Source: Planctomycetaceae bacterium
GTDB taxonomy: Bacteria > Planctomycetota > SZUA-567
Length of the DNA stretch: 38,518 bases
Assembly (NCBI GenBank): GCA_021203245.1
Contig: JAJQBO010000259.1
Coordinates: 1-38,518 of the forward strand
Direction of reading: 5' to 3'
Part shown: one piece after another, positions 16,005 through 26,429 of the stretch
How positions within the stretch are numbered: position 1 is the first letter of the stretch
How the letters are laid out: every line of letters starts with the position of its first letter
Notes under the pieces: model-generated
Told to the model about the DNA's origin: nothing
Seen by the model: the letters and a program-made list of their open reading frames with translations, nothing else
Database searches by the model: none
Position numbers and translations under genes: made by a program

Positions 16005-17861
16005 TCACACAATCCCGTCGACCAGCCCCAGCAGCGTGTCTCGCTCCTCCCTGGCATCCAGAACTAGTTGCTCCGCGCCCGGGTCGCCCCGCACGCGGCG
16101 AAAGGCGGCGATGGCCGATTCCTCGACGCCGAAGCCGTACATGACCTCGCGGGTGAACTCCTTGCCGACGTCGCGGAGCAGGCTGTCGTAGCGGAAGCGA
16201 ACGGCGTTGCGCCACCTGCCGAGGAAGGCGACGACCGGGTCCTCGCCCGCGCCGTCGCCGTGGTCCCGCCGCCAGCGACTGGCGGCCCAGGCGAGTTCAC
16301 GCGCTTCGTACGACGCATGAATTTGTCGGAACCGCTCCCGCACCGCTTCCGGCGTCGCAAGGACGCCGCTCAGGACATCCTGGTGGAAATGGTCGGCATC
16401 GTGGCCGGACAGAAGCATACCGCCCCAATCCCGCCACTTGCCGCCCGCCAAGGCGGCGTCGGCCATTCCCCGGTCGATGACCTGGAGGAAATCGGCAGGG
16501 TGGAGGGCGGCGTTCCCTTTCAGCCTCCGCACCGCGCGGAGGAGGCATTCGCCGATGTAAAAGACCAGAGCGGTTTCGTATACCTGAAGCGCCGGAGCAA
16601 TCCGCTCGGCCGGGATAACCGCCCCGTTGTGGCGCAGGTCGGCGTCGAGGGTGTGGCTCCGACGCAACAACCGGCTGCCTGTCTCGAGGGCCTGCATGGT
16701 ATAGGGCGAGAAGATGGCCGGGTTGACGGCGTCGAGCGGCTCGGCGATGGCGGCGCGGCGGTCGCGCTTCGGCCACTTCGTCCCGTCCCGGGTCATGCCG
16801 GCCGAAAACAGGTACACCCCCGGCACCAGCACCGATTCGCCGTTCTTTTCCAGCAACAGACTAAAAGGGAAGTCCGCCGTCTCGATATGGCGCAGGTGCT
16901 TGCCGACCACGGTCGAAAACGCGCCGATATCGGCGGGCCAGAAGATGTACGACCCCGACCCGCACCGCGCACCCCGCCGCAGCACGCCGCCGTGGCGCGC
17001 CCCCAGCTTGAAATGGTGGTTGGACGAATTGGCGGTCGAGCCGAAGGTATTGAACGAGCACTGGCAGGCCAGGACCAGGGTCGCCTTGTGGTGCGAATTG
17101 GCAAACGGGCCGGCCATGGCGCAGGCGGCTTCGCCCAGGTGGAATTCCGAATTGGCGAAAAACAGGCTGTGCTTGGCCGAGAAGGTCCGGTCCACGACCA
17201 CCCCTTCGCCGACGAGGCAGGCGTGCAACCGGCTGCCGCCGTCGATCAGCGAACCCGCCAACGCCACCCCGTTCTCGAACCGCACGCCCTCGAGGATGCG
17301 GGCGGGCGAGGCCGGGGCGTCTGGCGTATAGCAGTTCCGGAGAAGGACCGCTCCTTCCACAATCGTCCCCTGCCCCAGCCAGACGTTCTCGAGCAGGACG
17401 GTGTCCGTCACCCGGCAGCCGTCGCCGATATGGGAGCGGGACGCGTCCAGGGACAGGATATCGGCTTCGACGATGTCCAGCAGTTTTGCCGCGACCGGAT
17501 GGCTCTGGAGGTGGCAGAGGAGATGGGCGAGTTGGGACGACAGCCCCTGGTACAACGGCACCTGGCGCGCCCCGTCCTCGGCCAGGACATGGACGGGATG
17601 GCCGAGCCCGAACGGTTCGCGTTCGGCGGTATGGCGGATGCGGGAGCGGTCGATGACGCAGTCGTCCCCAAGCCACACATCGGCCAGCGAGGCGTCTGTC
17701 AGTCCGCAGCGAGCGCCGACCCGCACCGAACCGGCGAACCGGGTGCGGAAAACACGCCCGGGTGCAAAGCCGTCCGCGACCGTGACCGCGCCCCAGTCCT
17801 CGGCGGCGCAGCCGTTGCCGACGAGGGCGGTCACTTCATCGGCGGTGAGTTGTCTCTCCAT
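16005..17861 (-). CDS. DUF4954 family protein (left-handed beta-helix-like)
   Basis: A 618-residue protein matching the DUF4954 family in its conserved blocks: SLFFANSEFHLGEA, CAMAGPFANSHHKATLVLA, SNHHFKLGARHGG, SGSYIFWPADIGAFSTVVG, and VPGVYLF followed by RDGTKWPKRDRR. The first half shows repeated short strand motifs (for example VWLGDDCVIDRS, IGDGCRVTDTVL, VWLGQGTIVEGAVL) typical of hexapeptide-repeat beta helices found in acyl- and nucleotidyltransferases. The C-terminal third is mostly helical. No function is established for the family. The start at 17861 follows GGAGAAA. It is divergent from an acetyltransferase gene over 113 bases, so the two may share regulation. A sugar- or acyl-transfer role is inference from the fold. 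Confidence 0.88.
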   Translation of the reverse strand: MERQLTADEVTALVGNGCAAEDWGAVTVADGFAPGRVFRTRFAGSVRVGARCGLTDASLADVWLGDDCVIDRSRIRHTAEREPFGLGHPVHVLAEDGARQVPLYQGLSSQLAHLLCHLQSHPVAAKLLDIVEADILSLDASRSHIGDGCRVTDTVLLENVWLGQGTIVEGAVLLRNCYTPDAPASPARILEGVRFENGVALAGSLIDGGSRLHACLVGEGVVVDRTFSAKHSLFFANSEFHLGEAACAMAGPFANSHHKATLVLACQCSFNTFGSTANSSNHHFKLGARHGGVLRRGARCGSGSYIFWPADIGAFSTVVGKHLRHIETADFPFSLLLEKNGESVLVPGVYLFSAGMTRDGTKWPKRDRRAAIAEPLDAVNPAIFSPYTMQALETGSRLLRRSHTLDADLRHNGAVIPAERIAPALQVYETALVFYIGECLLRAVRRLKGNAALHPADFLQVIDRGMADAALAGGKWRDWGGMLLSGHDADHFHQDVLSGVLATPEAVRERFRQIHASYEARELAWAASRWRRDHGDGAGEDPVVAFLGRWRNAVRFRYDSLLRDVGKEFTREVMYGFGVEESAIAAFRRVRGDPGAEQLVLDAREERDTLLGLVDGIV

Positions 17862-17914
17862 CGCGTTTCTCCATCTGGTTTTTCCACCGCCCATTGTAGC
17901 GAGGTGGTTTTTTT

Positions 17915-17942
17915 TTGAAATGGACGCCAAGCCGGTTATACT
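17915..17942 (+). promoter_or_regulatory. Candidate sigma-70 promoter of the double-GNAT gene
   Basis: TTGAAA (17915-17920) and TATACT (17937-17942) are separated by 16 bases. The start codon follows 32 bases later, giving a short leader. Confidence 0.55.
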
Positions 17943-17974
17943 AAGCCGCACCTTGCCTACGGGGAAATTTGCGC

Positions 17975-18907
17975 ATGAACCTGACGATAGAGGCGTGGTC
18001 CAAACCCTGCACAGCGGATTCCCTGGACCGGATAGCCCAATTATGGAACAACAACGCGGCCGGACGCCACGCCTTTTTTCCATGGAAGGGCGAACTGCTC
18101 CAGCGGCTCCTGACCGCCCACGGCAATCCGCTTGGTTCGATGTTCGCCGCCTGGGACGGCGACGCGCTTGTCGGCTATGTCCATGTCAACCCGGTTGTCG
18201 AGGACGGCTACCCGGTCGTGGCCACGGTCGAAGCCATTCTCGTCGACGCCGCCTACCGGAAAAAAGGAATCGGCGGCTGCCTGTTGCAGGGGGCTATCAG
18301 CGCGGCCGAACGCTTCAGGCCCAGGCCGCAGTTTATGGACGCCCTCGGGGCCTGGCCCTTCGGCTATGTCTACAACACCCTTGCCGACGGGTCGGAACGG
18401 TCCGGCGTCTTTCTGGACAACGCGCCCCTCTACCGCCTGTTCCGCCGCGCCGGGTTCGACCCGGTGCGGAAGAGTTTTGTCATGCGGGCCGATCTGCATG
18501 GGACCGTGGCCAGGCCCAACCCGCCCGGGACCGGCTTCTACATCGGCAGGCGCAGCGAATTCACCTGGCTCGACCGGGTGTTTCGCGGCAGGGAGTTGTG
18601 GGACTTCGATCTCGCCCGCGAGGACGGCCGCATCCTTTCCCGCGCCATCTTCGGGTTTATGGAAAACGAATCGGCGCGCGAGGGAAAAATCATCTTTTCC
18701 CTCTTCGGCGTCAACACGCCGCGCGAGTTCCAGAACAAGGGCTATGGCACGATAAACCTGTCGAACCTCATGACCCATGTGCGCGACATCGGCGGCGAAG
18801 CGCTGGAAATCCATGTCTATGCGGATAATGTGCCGGCATTGGCCCTGTATGACCGGCTTGGGTTCAAACCGGTGGCCGAGACGATGATGATGCACCGGCG
18901 GCCGTAG
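17975..18907 (+). CDS. Tandem GNAT N-acetyltransferase
   Basis: A 310-residue protein made of two GNAT domains. The first carries the acetyl-CoA-binding loop RKKGIG (95-100) after the strand ATVEAILVDAAY. The second carries QNKGYG (253-258) followed by ADNVPALALYDRLGFKPV, the usual C-terminal strand-helix of GNAT enzymes. The tandem arrangement resembles mycothiol synthase-type and related bidomain acetyltransferases, where often only one domain is active. The ATG at 17975 has GGGGAAA upstream; a TTG six bases earlier is a poorer choice. The substrate is unknown. It is divergent from the DUF4954 gene and convergent with the helicase gene. Confidence 0.85.
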   Translation: MNLTIEAWSKPCTADSLDRIAQLWNNNAAGRHAFFPWKGELLQRLLTAHGNPLGSMFAAWDGDALVGYVHVNPVVEDGYPVVATVEAILVDAAYRKKGIGGCLLQGAISAAERFRPRPQFMDALGAWPFGYVYNTLADGSERSGVFLDNAPLYRLFRRAGFDPVRKSFVMRADLHGTVARPNPPGTGFYIGRRSEFTWLDRVFRGRELWDFDLAREDGRILSRAIFGFMENESAREGKIIFSLFGVNTPREFQNKGYGTINLSNLMTHVRDIGGEALEIHVYADNVPALALYDRLGFKPVAETMMMHRRP

Positions 18908-18917
18908 GTGCTGGTGC

Positions 18918-18946
18918 GGCACGCACGCCGGGGTGACGATGGGGAA
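18918..18946 (+). repeat. Terminal fragment of dispersed palindromic repeat
   Basis: It contains GCACGCCGGGGTGACG, then ATGGGGA, matching the right end of the 9942-10151 element. Only this end is present, squeezed into the 56 bases between the acetyltransferase and helicase stop codons. Confidence 0.6.
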
Positions 18947-18963
18947 ATTGCGCCACCCATGCC

Positions 18964-20970
<2,007 letters not shown>

Positions 20971-21081
20971 CGCTGTCCTTCGAATCCGTCTGCAAAAAGG
21001 TCCGTATTGTAGCGGTAGCCCGGCAAAATGCAACCTCGGGCTTAATCACGGCCTTCCAGCCGGAGTGGAGGTCATTATCTC

Positions 21082-21110
21082 TTGCGTTTGCCGGTTTTTT
21101 CGTCTAGACT
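21082..21110 (+). promoter_or_regulatory. Possible promoter of pheA
   Basis: TTGCGT (21082-21087) and TAGACT (21105-21110) have 17-base spacing. Both boxes match the housekeeping consensus only moderately. Confidence 0.35.
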
Positions 21111-21163
21111 AGCCCCTTTCCCATCGATACGGCATGGGGTAATCCCCACTGTACAGCCAATGA

Positions 21164-22255
21164 ATGGATACACGTAAACCCATGACTATGGAAGAGCTTC
21201 GCCAAGCCATCGACGCTGTGGACGACAAGTTGCTGCACCTCTTGAAGGAACGTCAGGGCTTGGCCACCCGCATTGGCGATTTGAAACGCGCCCAGGGGCT
21301 GCCGATATACGATCCGGTCCGCGAAAACCAGATCCTCACCCGCCTGACCGCCCTGAACGCGGGCGAATTGGCCGAAGTGGCGGTCCTGGCCGCATGGCGG
21401 GAGATCTTCTCCGCCTCCCGGCAGGCCCAGACCCCGCTCCGGGTCGCCTATCTCGGGCCCGAAGGCACCTTTACCCAACAGGCGGCAATGGCCAAGTTCG
21501 GCACCGCGGCGGAACTGATCGCCACCCAGACCATCGCTGCCGCCTTCAACTTCATCGCCAAACGCACCGTCGACTTCGCCGTCCTGCCGGTCGAGAACAC
21601 CCTCCAGGGCGTGGTGGGCGAGACGGTTGATCTGCTCGGCTCGGCCCGGATGCCCCTCATCATCGGCGAAGTCACCATGCCCATCCATTTCGTCTTTTCC
21701 TCGCAGTGCGAGCAGTTGGAGAAGATTACAACCATCTATTCGAAACAGGAAGCATTTCCGCAGTGCTCCAACTTCCTGAACCAGCCCGCCCTCGACGGGG
21801 CGAAGCGGGTGCCGGTCGCCTCGACGGCGGAGGCGGTCCTGCGCGCCGCCGACGACGCGGAAGGGGCGGCGCTTTCGGCCGAGATCGCCGCGACCCACGC
21901 GGGCGTGCCCATCCTGTTCCACAATGTCGAAAACAGCGCCCGCAACAAGACGCGCTTCCTCGTCCTCGGCCACGACCAACACAACGGCAACGGCGGCGAG
22001 ATGAAGACAAGCGTTTTCGCCAAGGTCCCGAACGTCGCCGGCGGCCTGGAGGGGATGCTGCGCGCATTCAAGGAATGCGGCAAAAACCTGACCAAAATCG
22101 AGTCGCGGCCCATGGACGACGCGACCAATTTCGAGACCTGGTTCTACATCGAGTTTGAAGGCACCATGGGCGATGTGGCCGGGCACGATGCATTCAAAAA
22201 CAACGACCTCGTCTGGCTGGGCAGTTATCCCCGCTCGCTGTCGGTGGGAGATTAA
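21164..22255 (+). CDS. pheA: Bifunctional chorismate mutase/prephenate dehydratase
   Basis: A 363-residue P-protein that converts chorismate to prephenate and then phenylpyruvate for phenylalanine synthesis. The AroQ-type mutase domain (about 8-90) keeps the active-site residues Arg13, Arg30, Lys41, Asp50, Arg53 and Glu54. The dehydratase domain (about 92-272) has AYLGPEGTFTQQA, the PVENTLQG block and the catalytic TRF (263-265). A C-terminal ACT domain (about 283-360) has VPNVAGGL and ESRP (313-316), which bind phenylalanine for feedback inhibition. The start is uncertain: 21164 lacks a clear ribosome-binding site, and ATGs at 21182 and 21188 are alternatives. A hairpin follows the stop, and a diguanylate cyclase gene follows after 45 bases. 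Confidence 0.95.
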   Translation: MDTRKPMTMEELRQAIDAVDDKLLHLLKERQGLATRIGDLKRAQGLPIYDPVRENQILTRLTALNAGELAEVAVLAAWREIFSASRQAQTPLRVAYLGPEGTFTQQAAMAKFGTAAELIATQTIAAAFNFIAKRTVDFAVLPVENTLQGVVGETVDLLGSARMPLIIGEVTMPIHFVFSSQCEQLEKITTIYSKQEAFPQCSNFLNQPALDGAKRVPVASTAEAVLRAADDAEGAALSAEIAATHAGVPILFHNVENSARNKTRFLVLGHDQHNGNGGEMKTSVFAKVPNVAGGLEGMLRAFKECGKNLTKIESRPMDDATNFETWFYIEFEGTMGDVAGHDAFKNNDLVWLGSYPRSLSVGD

Positions 22256-22258
22256 GGC

Positions 22259-22284
22259 GTTTTCGGAAGCGCACTTCCGAAAAC
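22259..22284 (+). other. Perfect hairpin between pheA and the diguanylate cyclase gene
   Basis: An 11-bp perfect stem GTTTTCGGAAG / CTTCCGAAAAC has a CGCA loop, 3 bases after the pheA stop and just before the next ribosome-binding site (GGGAGGGG). No T run follows, so it is not a standard terminator. An mRNA stability or processing element is more likely. Confidence 0.7.
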
Positions 22285-22300
22285 ACAAGGGAGGGGTACC

Positions 22301-23386
22301 ATGGAAATGGGCATCGGCTTCCTCATTGGCGTGCTTGCCGGGGCGCTGGTGGTGATCGTGGTGGCGGTGATCGTCGGCGTCTCCCGCCGCGCCCTGAGAA
22401 AAAGGGAGGTTGCCCCGTCCGCCCCGGCCCCCGCTCCCGCAGCCGCGGCCGCGATGCCGGCCAAGAACGGCACTGCCGTGCGGGCCGACACCAAGATGCG
22501 CGCCAAGTCGGTGACGCAGCCGGTCCCGAAGCGCGGCAACACCACCCACACCATGATCGTTGCCGAGGTGGAAAACCGCGACAAGGTGCTGAACAAGAAC
22601 ATCGAGGAAGTCCGCGCCCTCATGCTGCAACTGGCCAGCGTCATCAAATCCACCGAAACGGCCAGCGGCGAGGCGGCGGAAGCCTTTAGCACCGCCCGCA
22701 AAACCATCGACGGCATGAGCGACGACAGCGACATCCTCACCGAAGCGCGGCAACTGCTTGTCGACGAAATCGACCGGGTGCTGCAATCGAACGCCAAACT
22801 CCACAAGGAACTCGACAAGGCGAACCAGGGCATTGCCGAACAGCGGCGGCAAATCGAGGAACTGCGCGTCCAGGCCCGCATCGACGCCCTCATCCGCATT
22901 CCCAACCGCGCCGCCTTCGACGAACGCTTGCGCGAATACATCAGCCTGCTCGAGCGGACCAACCTGGTCTTTACCCTTCTCCTTCTCGACATCGACCACT
23001 TCAAGCGCATCAACGACGTCTTCGGCCACGTCAACGGCGACCGCATCCTCCGGGGCGTCGCCGCCCGCATCGCCGACAGCGTCCGCAACAACGATTTCGC
23101 CGCCCGCTACGGCGGCGAGGAATTCGCCGTCATCTTCCCCGGCACGATGATGGACGAAGCCACCGCCGTGGCGGAACGGGTGCGGCAGGACATCTCCAAA
23201 ACCAATTTCCGCATGGATGACGAAAACATCAAGATGACCATCTCCGGCGGCGTTGCCGAATGCCGCAAGGGGATGGGGCCGGAACAGATCATCGCCGCCG
23301 CCGATGCCGCCCTGTACGAGGCGAAACGCGGCGGCAGAAACCGCCTGTGCAAGCACGGCGAAAACGGCATGACCACGGTATCGTGA
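22301..23386 (+). CDS. Membrane-anchored diguanylate cyclase (GGDEF)
   Basis: A 361-residue protein that makes cyclic di-GMP from two GTP. An N-terminal membrane helix (about 5-28) is followed by an Ala/Pro-rich linker, a helical region with coiled-coil character (about 90-192), then the GGDEF domain. The domain has the metal-binding LDIDHFKRIND (Asp230, Asp232), the signature GGEEF (271-275), and the inhibitory I-site RNND (262-265) exactly five residues before it. It is therefore probably active and subject to product inhibition. There is no recognisable sensor domain. It is placed between pheA and a transporter gene on the same strand, though separated from pheA by a hairpin. Output may include motility, since flagellar genes lie 6 kb away. 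Confidence 0.93.
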   Translation: MEMGIGFLIGVLAGALVVIVVAVIVGVSRRALRKREVAPSAPAPAPAAAAAMPAKNGTAVRADTKMRAKSVTQPVPKRGNTTHTMIVAEVENRDKVLNKNIEEVRALMLQLASVIKSTETASGEAAEAFSTARKTIDGMSDDSDILTEARQLLVDEIDRVLQSNAKLHKELDKANQGIAEQRRQIEELRVQARIDALIRIPNRAAFDERLREYISLLERTNLVFTLLLLDIDHFKRINDVFGHVNGDRILRGVAARIADSVRNNDFAARYGGEEFAVIFPGTMMDEATAVAERVRQDISKTNFRMDDENIKMTISGGVAECRKGMGPEQIIAAADAALYEAKRGGRNRLCKHGENGMTTVS

Positions 23387-23423
23387 ACAGGGTTCCAGGA
23401 CCACGCCACCAGGAGGGCGCTCC

Positions 23424-24800
23424 ATGCACCGCGAACGCGAAAGCCTCGGCAGCCGCCTCGGCTTCCTCTTTATCTCCGCCGGGTGCGCCATCGGGCTCGG
23501 CAATGTCTGGCGCTTCCCCTACATCACCGGCGCGCACGGCGGCGGCGCGTTCGTCATCCTCTACCTGCTGTTCCTCGTGTTTCTCGGCCTGCCGATTCTC
23601 GTCATGGAGTTTGCCGTCGGCCGGGCCAGCCGCCAGAACATCGGCGGCGCGTTCAAGAAACTCGAACTGCCCGGGACCTATTGGCACATCCACGGCTATA
23701 CGGGAATCGTCGGGAATTACCTCCTGATGATGTTCTACACCACCGTCGGCGGCTGGATGCTGGCGTATTGCTACTACACCCTCACGGGAAGACTGGAAGG
23801 GCTCGACGCCGACGGGGTCGGCGCGTTTTTCGGTACGACCCTCGGGGACGCCGGAACCCAGGTGTCGTGGATGGCGGTCGTGACCGTGGTGGGCATGGGC
23901 GTGTGCTACCTCGGGCTGCGCCGGGGCGTGGAGACGGTGACGAAAATCATGATGAGCGGGTTGTTCATCCTGCTCATCACCCTCGCTACCCGCTCCGCCA
24001 CCCTGGACGGGGCGGACGCGGGGTTGCGCTTTTACCTGCTTCCCGATTTCGACAGGCTCTACGACAGCGGTCTGTGGACCAGCATCTATGCCACCCTCGG
24101 GCAGGCGTTTTTCACCCTGTCGCTGGGCATCGGGTCGATGGCGATTTTCGGCAGTTATATTCCCAAGAACTATTCCCTCACCGGCGAATCGGTGACAGTC
24201 ATGTTCCTCGACCTCACCGCCGCGCTCATGGCCGGGTTGGTTATCTTCCCGGCCTGCTTCGCCTATAATGTCGAACCGAACGCCGGGCCGGGCCTGGTTT
24301 TCGTCACCCTGCCGAACATCTTCAACAACATGGCGATGGGCGGGCTGTGGGGCTTCCTCTTTTTCCTGTTCATGTCCTTCGCCGCCTTGACGACCATTAT
24401 CGCCGTGTTTGAGAACATCGTCTCCTACGGCATCGACATCCTGCACCTGTCGCGGCAAAAATCCTGCCTCTACAACCTGATCCTGCTGCTTCTCCTGAGC
24501 CTGCCGTGCGCGCTCGGGTTCAACCTGCTTGCCGGCATCCAGCCGCTGGGCGCAGGGACGAACATACTCGACCTCGAGGACTTCCTCCTCTCGCAGACCA
24601 TCCTGCCGCTCGGCTCGCTCGTCTACCTGATGTTCTGCGTGACCCGCTACGGCTGGGGTTGGGACAATTTCATCGCCGAAGCCGACACGGGCAAGGGGCT
24701 GAAGTTCCCGCGGGCGCTCCGGGGCTACCTCACCTATGTACTGCCGATAATCATGCTCATCATCTTTGTGCAAGGTTATATCGAAAAATTCTTTGCCTGA
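23424..24800 (+). CDS. Sodium-dependent NSS-family transporter
   Basis: A 458-residue neurotransmitter:sodium symporter homologue, likely moving an amino acid or related compound with Na+. The hallmark first helix reads SAGCAIGLGNVWRFPYITG, with the unwound substrate and sodium site. About 11-12 hydrophobic helices can be traced through the chain, including GQAFFTLSLGIGSMAIFGSY (helix 6 region) and SFAALTTIIAVFENI (helix 8 region). Length is typical for bacterial members. AGGAGGGCG precedes the ATG at 23424. It starts 37 bases after the cyclase stop and is probably co-transcribed. The substrate cannot be assigned, though the nearby pheA makes an aromatic amino acid a reasonable guess. Confidence 0.93.
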   Translation: MHRERESLGSRLGFLFISAGCAIGLGNVWRFPYITGAHGGGAFVILYLLFLVFLGLPILVMEFAVGRASRQNIGGAFKKLELPGTYWHIHGYTGIVGNYLLMMFYTTVGGWMLAYCYYTLTGRLEGLDADGVGAFFGTTLGDAGTQVSWMAVVTVVGMGVCYLGLRRGVETVTKIMMSGLFILLITLATRSATLDGADAGLRFYLLPDFDRLYDSGLWTSIYATLGQAFFTLSLGIGSMAIFGSYIPKNYSLTGESVTVMFLDLTAALMAGLVIFPACFAYNVEPNAGPGLVFVTLPNIFNNMAMGGLWGFLFFLFMSFAALTTIIAVFENIVSYGIDILHLSRQKSCLYNLILLLLLSLPCALGFNLLAGIQPLGAGTNILDLEDFLLSQTILPLGSLVYLMFCVTRYGWGWDNFIAEADTGKGLKFPRALRGYLTYVLPIIMLIIFVQGYIEKFFA

Positions 24801-24887
24801 TTTCCGCAACCAGGCGCAAATTTTTTGAAATCACATCCTCTCCTCACGGAAAGTGTAGTGAGCCTGTACGACCTGTCAGGCTTCCCA

Positions 24888-24907
24888 GACCTGCGGCAGC
24901 GCAGGTC
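24888..24907 (+). other. Hairpin upstream of the autotransporter-like gene
   Basis: A perfect 8-bp stem GACCTGCG / CGCAGGTC has a GCAG loop. It ends about 9 bases before the GAGGA ribosome-binding site. It may affect translation initiation or mark a weak terminator for the NSS gene; no T run is present. Confidence 0.45.
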
Positions 24908-24926
24908 CCGGCCACGAGGATTGTGT

Positions 24927-26078
24927 ATGCGCGCCTATCTTTTTCTCGCCCTCTCGTTTATTGTCATGGCCCTGATGAGCATCGTCTTTGCCGGCGACGG
25001 CGGCGGCAGCGCCGCACCGGGCGGAGAGGAATATTTCGTCTCGTCCCGGGCGACCCCGGACGACGTCTACAGCGGCGCGAGCGGCGAAAACATGCGCGCG
25101 GTGCAGCGGAATTTCACCGGCCGCGTCGGCTCGCGCCTGACAGCGCTGCACGAAGGCTCGGCTGCCGGCGGCCTGGCCAAGGCCCAGGCAGGGTCCGGCG
25201 ACGCGCTCGCGAGCCTGTTTAGCCCCGGATGCGAGGTCGCCGACACGGTCGACCGGCTGTGGCTGGGCGGATTCGGGGCCTGGTCGCGCCAATCGGACAA
25301 GGGCGACAACGTCGGTTACCGGTATACCTCCCACGGCATGGTAATGGGGTACGATTGGGAGCAGTCGGGAGACATCACCCTGGGCGTCAGCGGCGCGTAT
25401 TCGACCGGCGACCTGGACAGCCACAACGACATCGCCCGCACCAAGGTGGAGACGGTCAACCTGGCGATGTACGCCTCCTACGACCCCCTGAACGGCCTGT
25501 TCGCCGACGCGGCGATCAACTACGGCCATTCGTGGAACAAGGCGTCGATTCAGACCCTGCCCGGCTATCGGACAGGCCGTTTCTCCACCCATTCGTTCGG
25601 GGCGGGCGTCAATGTCGGGTATGTTTTCGAGACCGAGGGCGGTTACCGGGTGACGCCGATGCTGGGCGTTCAATGGACCCACATGCACCAGGACGGCTGG
25701 AGCGAAAACGCCACCGGCGCGGGCGTGGTGGCGCAATGGTACGACGGAACCGACGACGATTATCTGGAAATTCCCCTGACCGTGCGGATAAACCGCTCGT
25801 TCCAGTTGTCGAACGGGATGATCGTCACGCCCGAGGCTCGCGCGGCGATGGTGCTGGACGTCGGGCCGTCGCGGTCGACGGTGCGGACCGGCTTTGTCGG
25901 CAGCCCGGAGATGACGGCGCTACACGGGACCGACCCGGGCAAGACGCGGGCGCTGGTCGGAGCCGGCGTCAAGGCGAACCTCACGAACGCCATCGACGCG
26001 TATATGGATTATAACCACGAGTTTCGCAGCGGGTACCGGAATAGTAATTTGACGGGAGGGGTGGGGTTGTCGTTTTGA
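24927..26078 (+). CDS. Autotransporter-type outer-membrane beta-barrel without a passenger
   Basis: A 383-residue protein with a signal peptide (hydrophobic core at 4-21; likely cut after VFA at 22). About 90 residues of low complexity follow, then an autotransporter-like beta domain from about residue 112 to the end (starts WLGGFGAWSRQSDKGDN). The barrel shows alternating strands such as YRYTSHGMVMGYDW, SFGAGVNVGYVF and RVTPMLGVQWTHM, and it ends in GGVGLSF with the terminal Phe that BAM recognises. There is no large passenger, so it is a stand-alone barrel or a reduced autotransporter. GAGGA precedes the ATG at 24927. It indicates a Gram-negative envelope. Its role is unknown. Confidence 0.85.
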   Translation: MRAYLFLALSFIVMALMSIVFAGDGGGSAAPGGEEYFVSSRATPDDVYSGASGENMRAVQRNFTGRVGSRLTALHEGSAAGGLAKAQAGSGDALASLFSPGCEVADTVDRLWLGGFGAWSRQSDKGDNVGYRYTSHGMVMGYDWEQSGDITLGVSGAYSTGDLDSHNDIARTKVETVNLAMYASYDPLNGLFADAAINYGHSWNKASIQTLPGYRTGRFSTHSFGAGVNVGYVFETEGGYRVTPMLGVQWTHMHQDGWSENATGAGVVAQWYDGTDDDYLEIPLTVRINRSFQLSNGMIVTPEARAAMVLDVGPSRSTVRTGFVGSPEMTALHGTDPGKTRALVGAGVKANLTNAIDAYMDYNHEFRSGYRNSNLTGGVGLSF

Positions 26079-26122
26079 TGGAATGGTTATTATCTCGGCT
26101 TACTGTCAGGAGGCCCATTCCG

Positions 26123-26324
26123 CCTCCCACACACGTCACCCCGGCGGTGAATCGTCGACCAGCGGGCACGCGTGTGGTTGTGCCGGGGCAAGGTGCGAAT
26201 GACCCTGTGCTGCAATGCGATTCAGGATTCCCAGCCGTCCACGTCCAGCCCGCCTTGCCCCGGCACAACTTCCCGTTCGTGATGCAGCGGACGTTTTTCC
26301 CGCCGGGGTGACGGTTGGGGGAGG
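26123..26324 (+). repeat. Complete palindromic repeat element, type A
   Basis: About 202 bp. The outer 25-bp inverted repeats match at 22 positions (26123-26147 and 26300-26324; core CGTCACCCCGGCGG). The inner inverted repeat is perfect over 17 bp (26177-26193 and 26253-26269; GTTGTGCCGGGGCAAGG and complement). There is no open frame of note. Partial copies of the same sequence lie at 141-222, 299-392 and 15911-15978. Confidence 0.85.
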
Positions 26325-26382
26325 TTGGGATGTATTGGTGAAAATGGCTGACACACGCTCTGTGAAAAAGGCCAAACGTGAG

Positions 26383-26420
26383 AAAAAGGCTCCTCCCCGT
26401 GCTGTGGGAGGAGCCTTTTT
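26383..26420. terminator. Strong bidirectional terminator
   Basis: A perfect 15-bp stem (AAAAAGGCTCCTCCC at 26383-26397, complement at 26406-26420) has an 8-base loop. The built-in A and T runs allow use on both strands. It lies 10 bases past the stop of the minus-strand lipoprotein gene and may also stop read-through from the plus strand. Confidence 0.85.
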
Positions 26421-26429
26421 ATGCCACCA

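Larger units (their letters stand above)
26079..26429. other. Intergenic region with complete repeat element and terminator
   Basis: It holds the best-preserved palindromic element (26123-26324) and a strong terminator (26383-26420). The segment before the terminator, GCCAAACGTGAGAAAAAG, resembles positions 42-59 before the first terminator in the window (one mismatch). No gene is visible. Confidence 0.65.
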
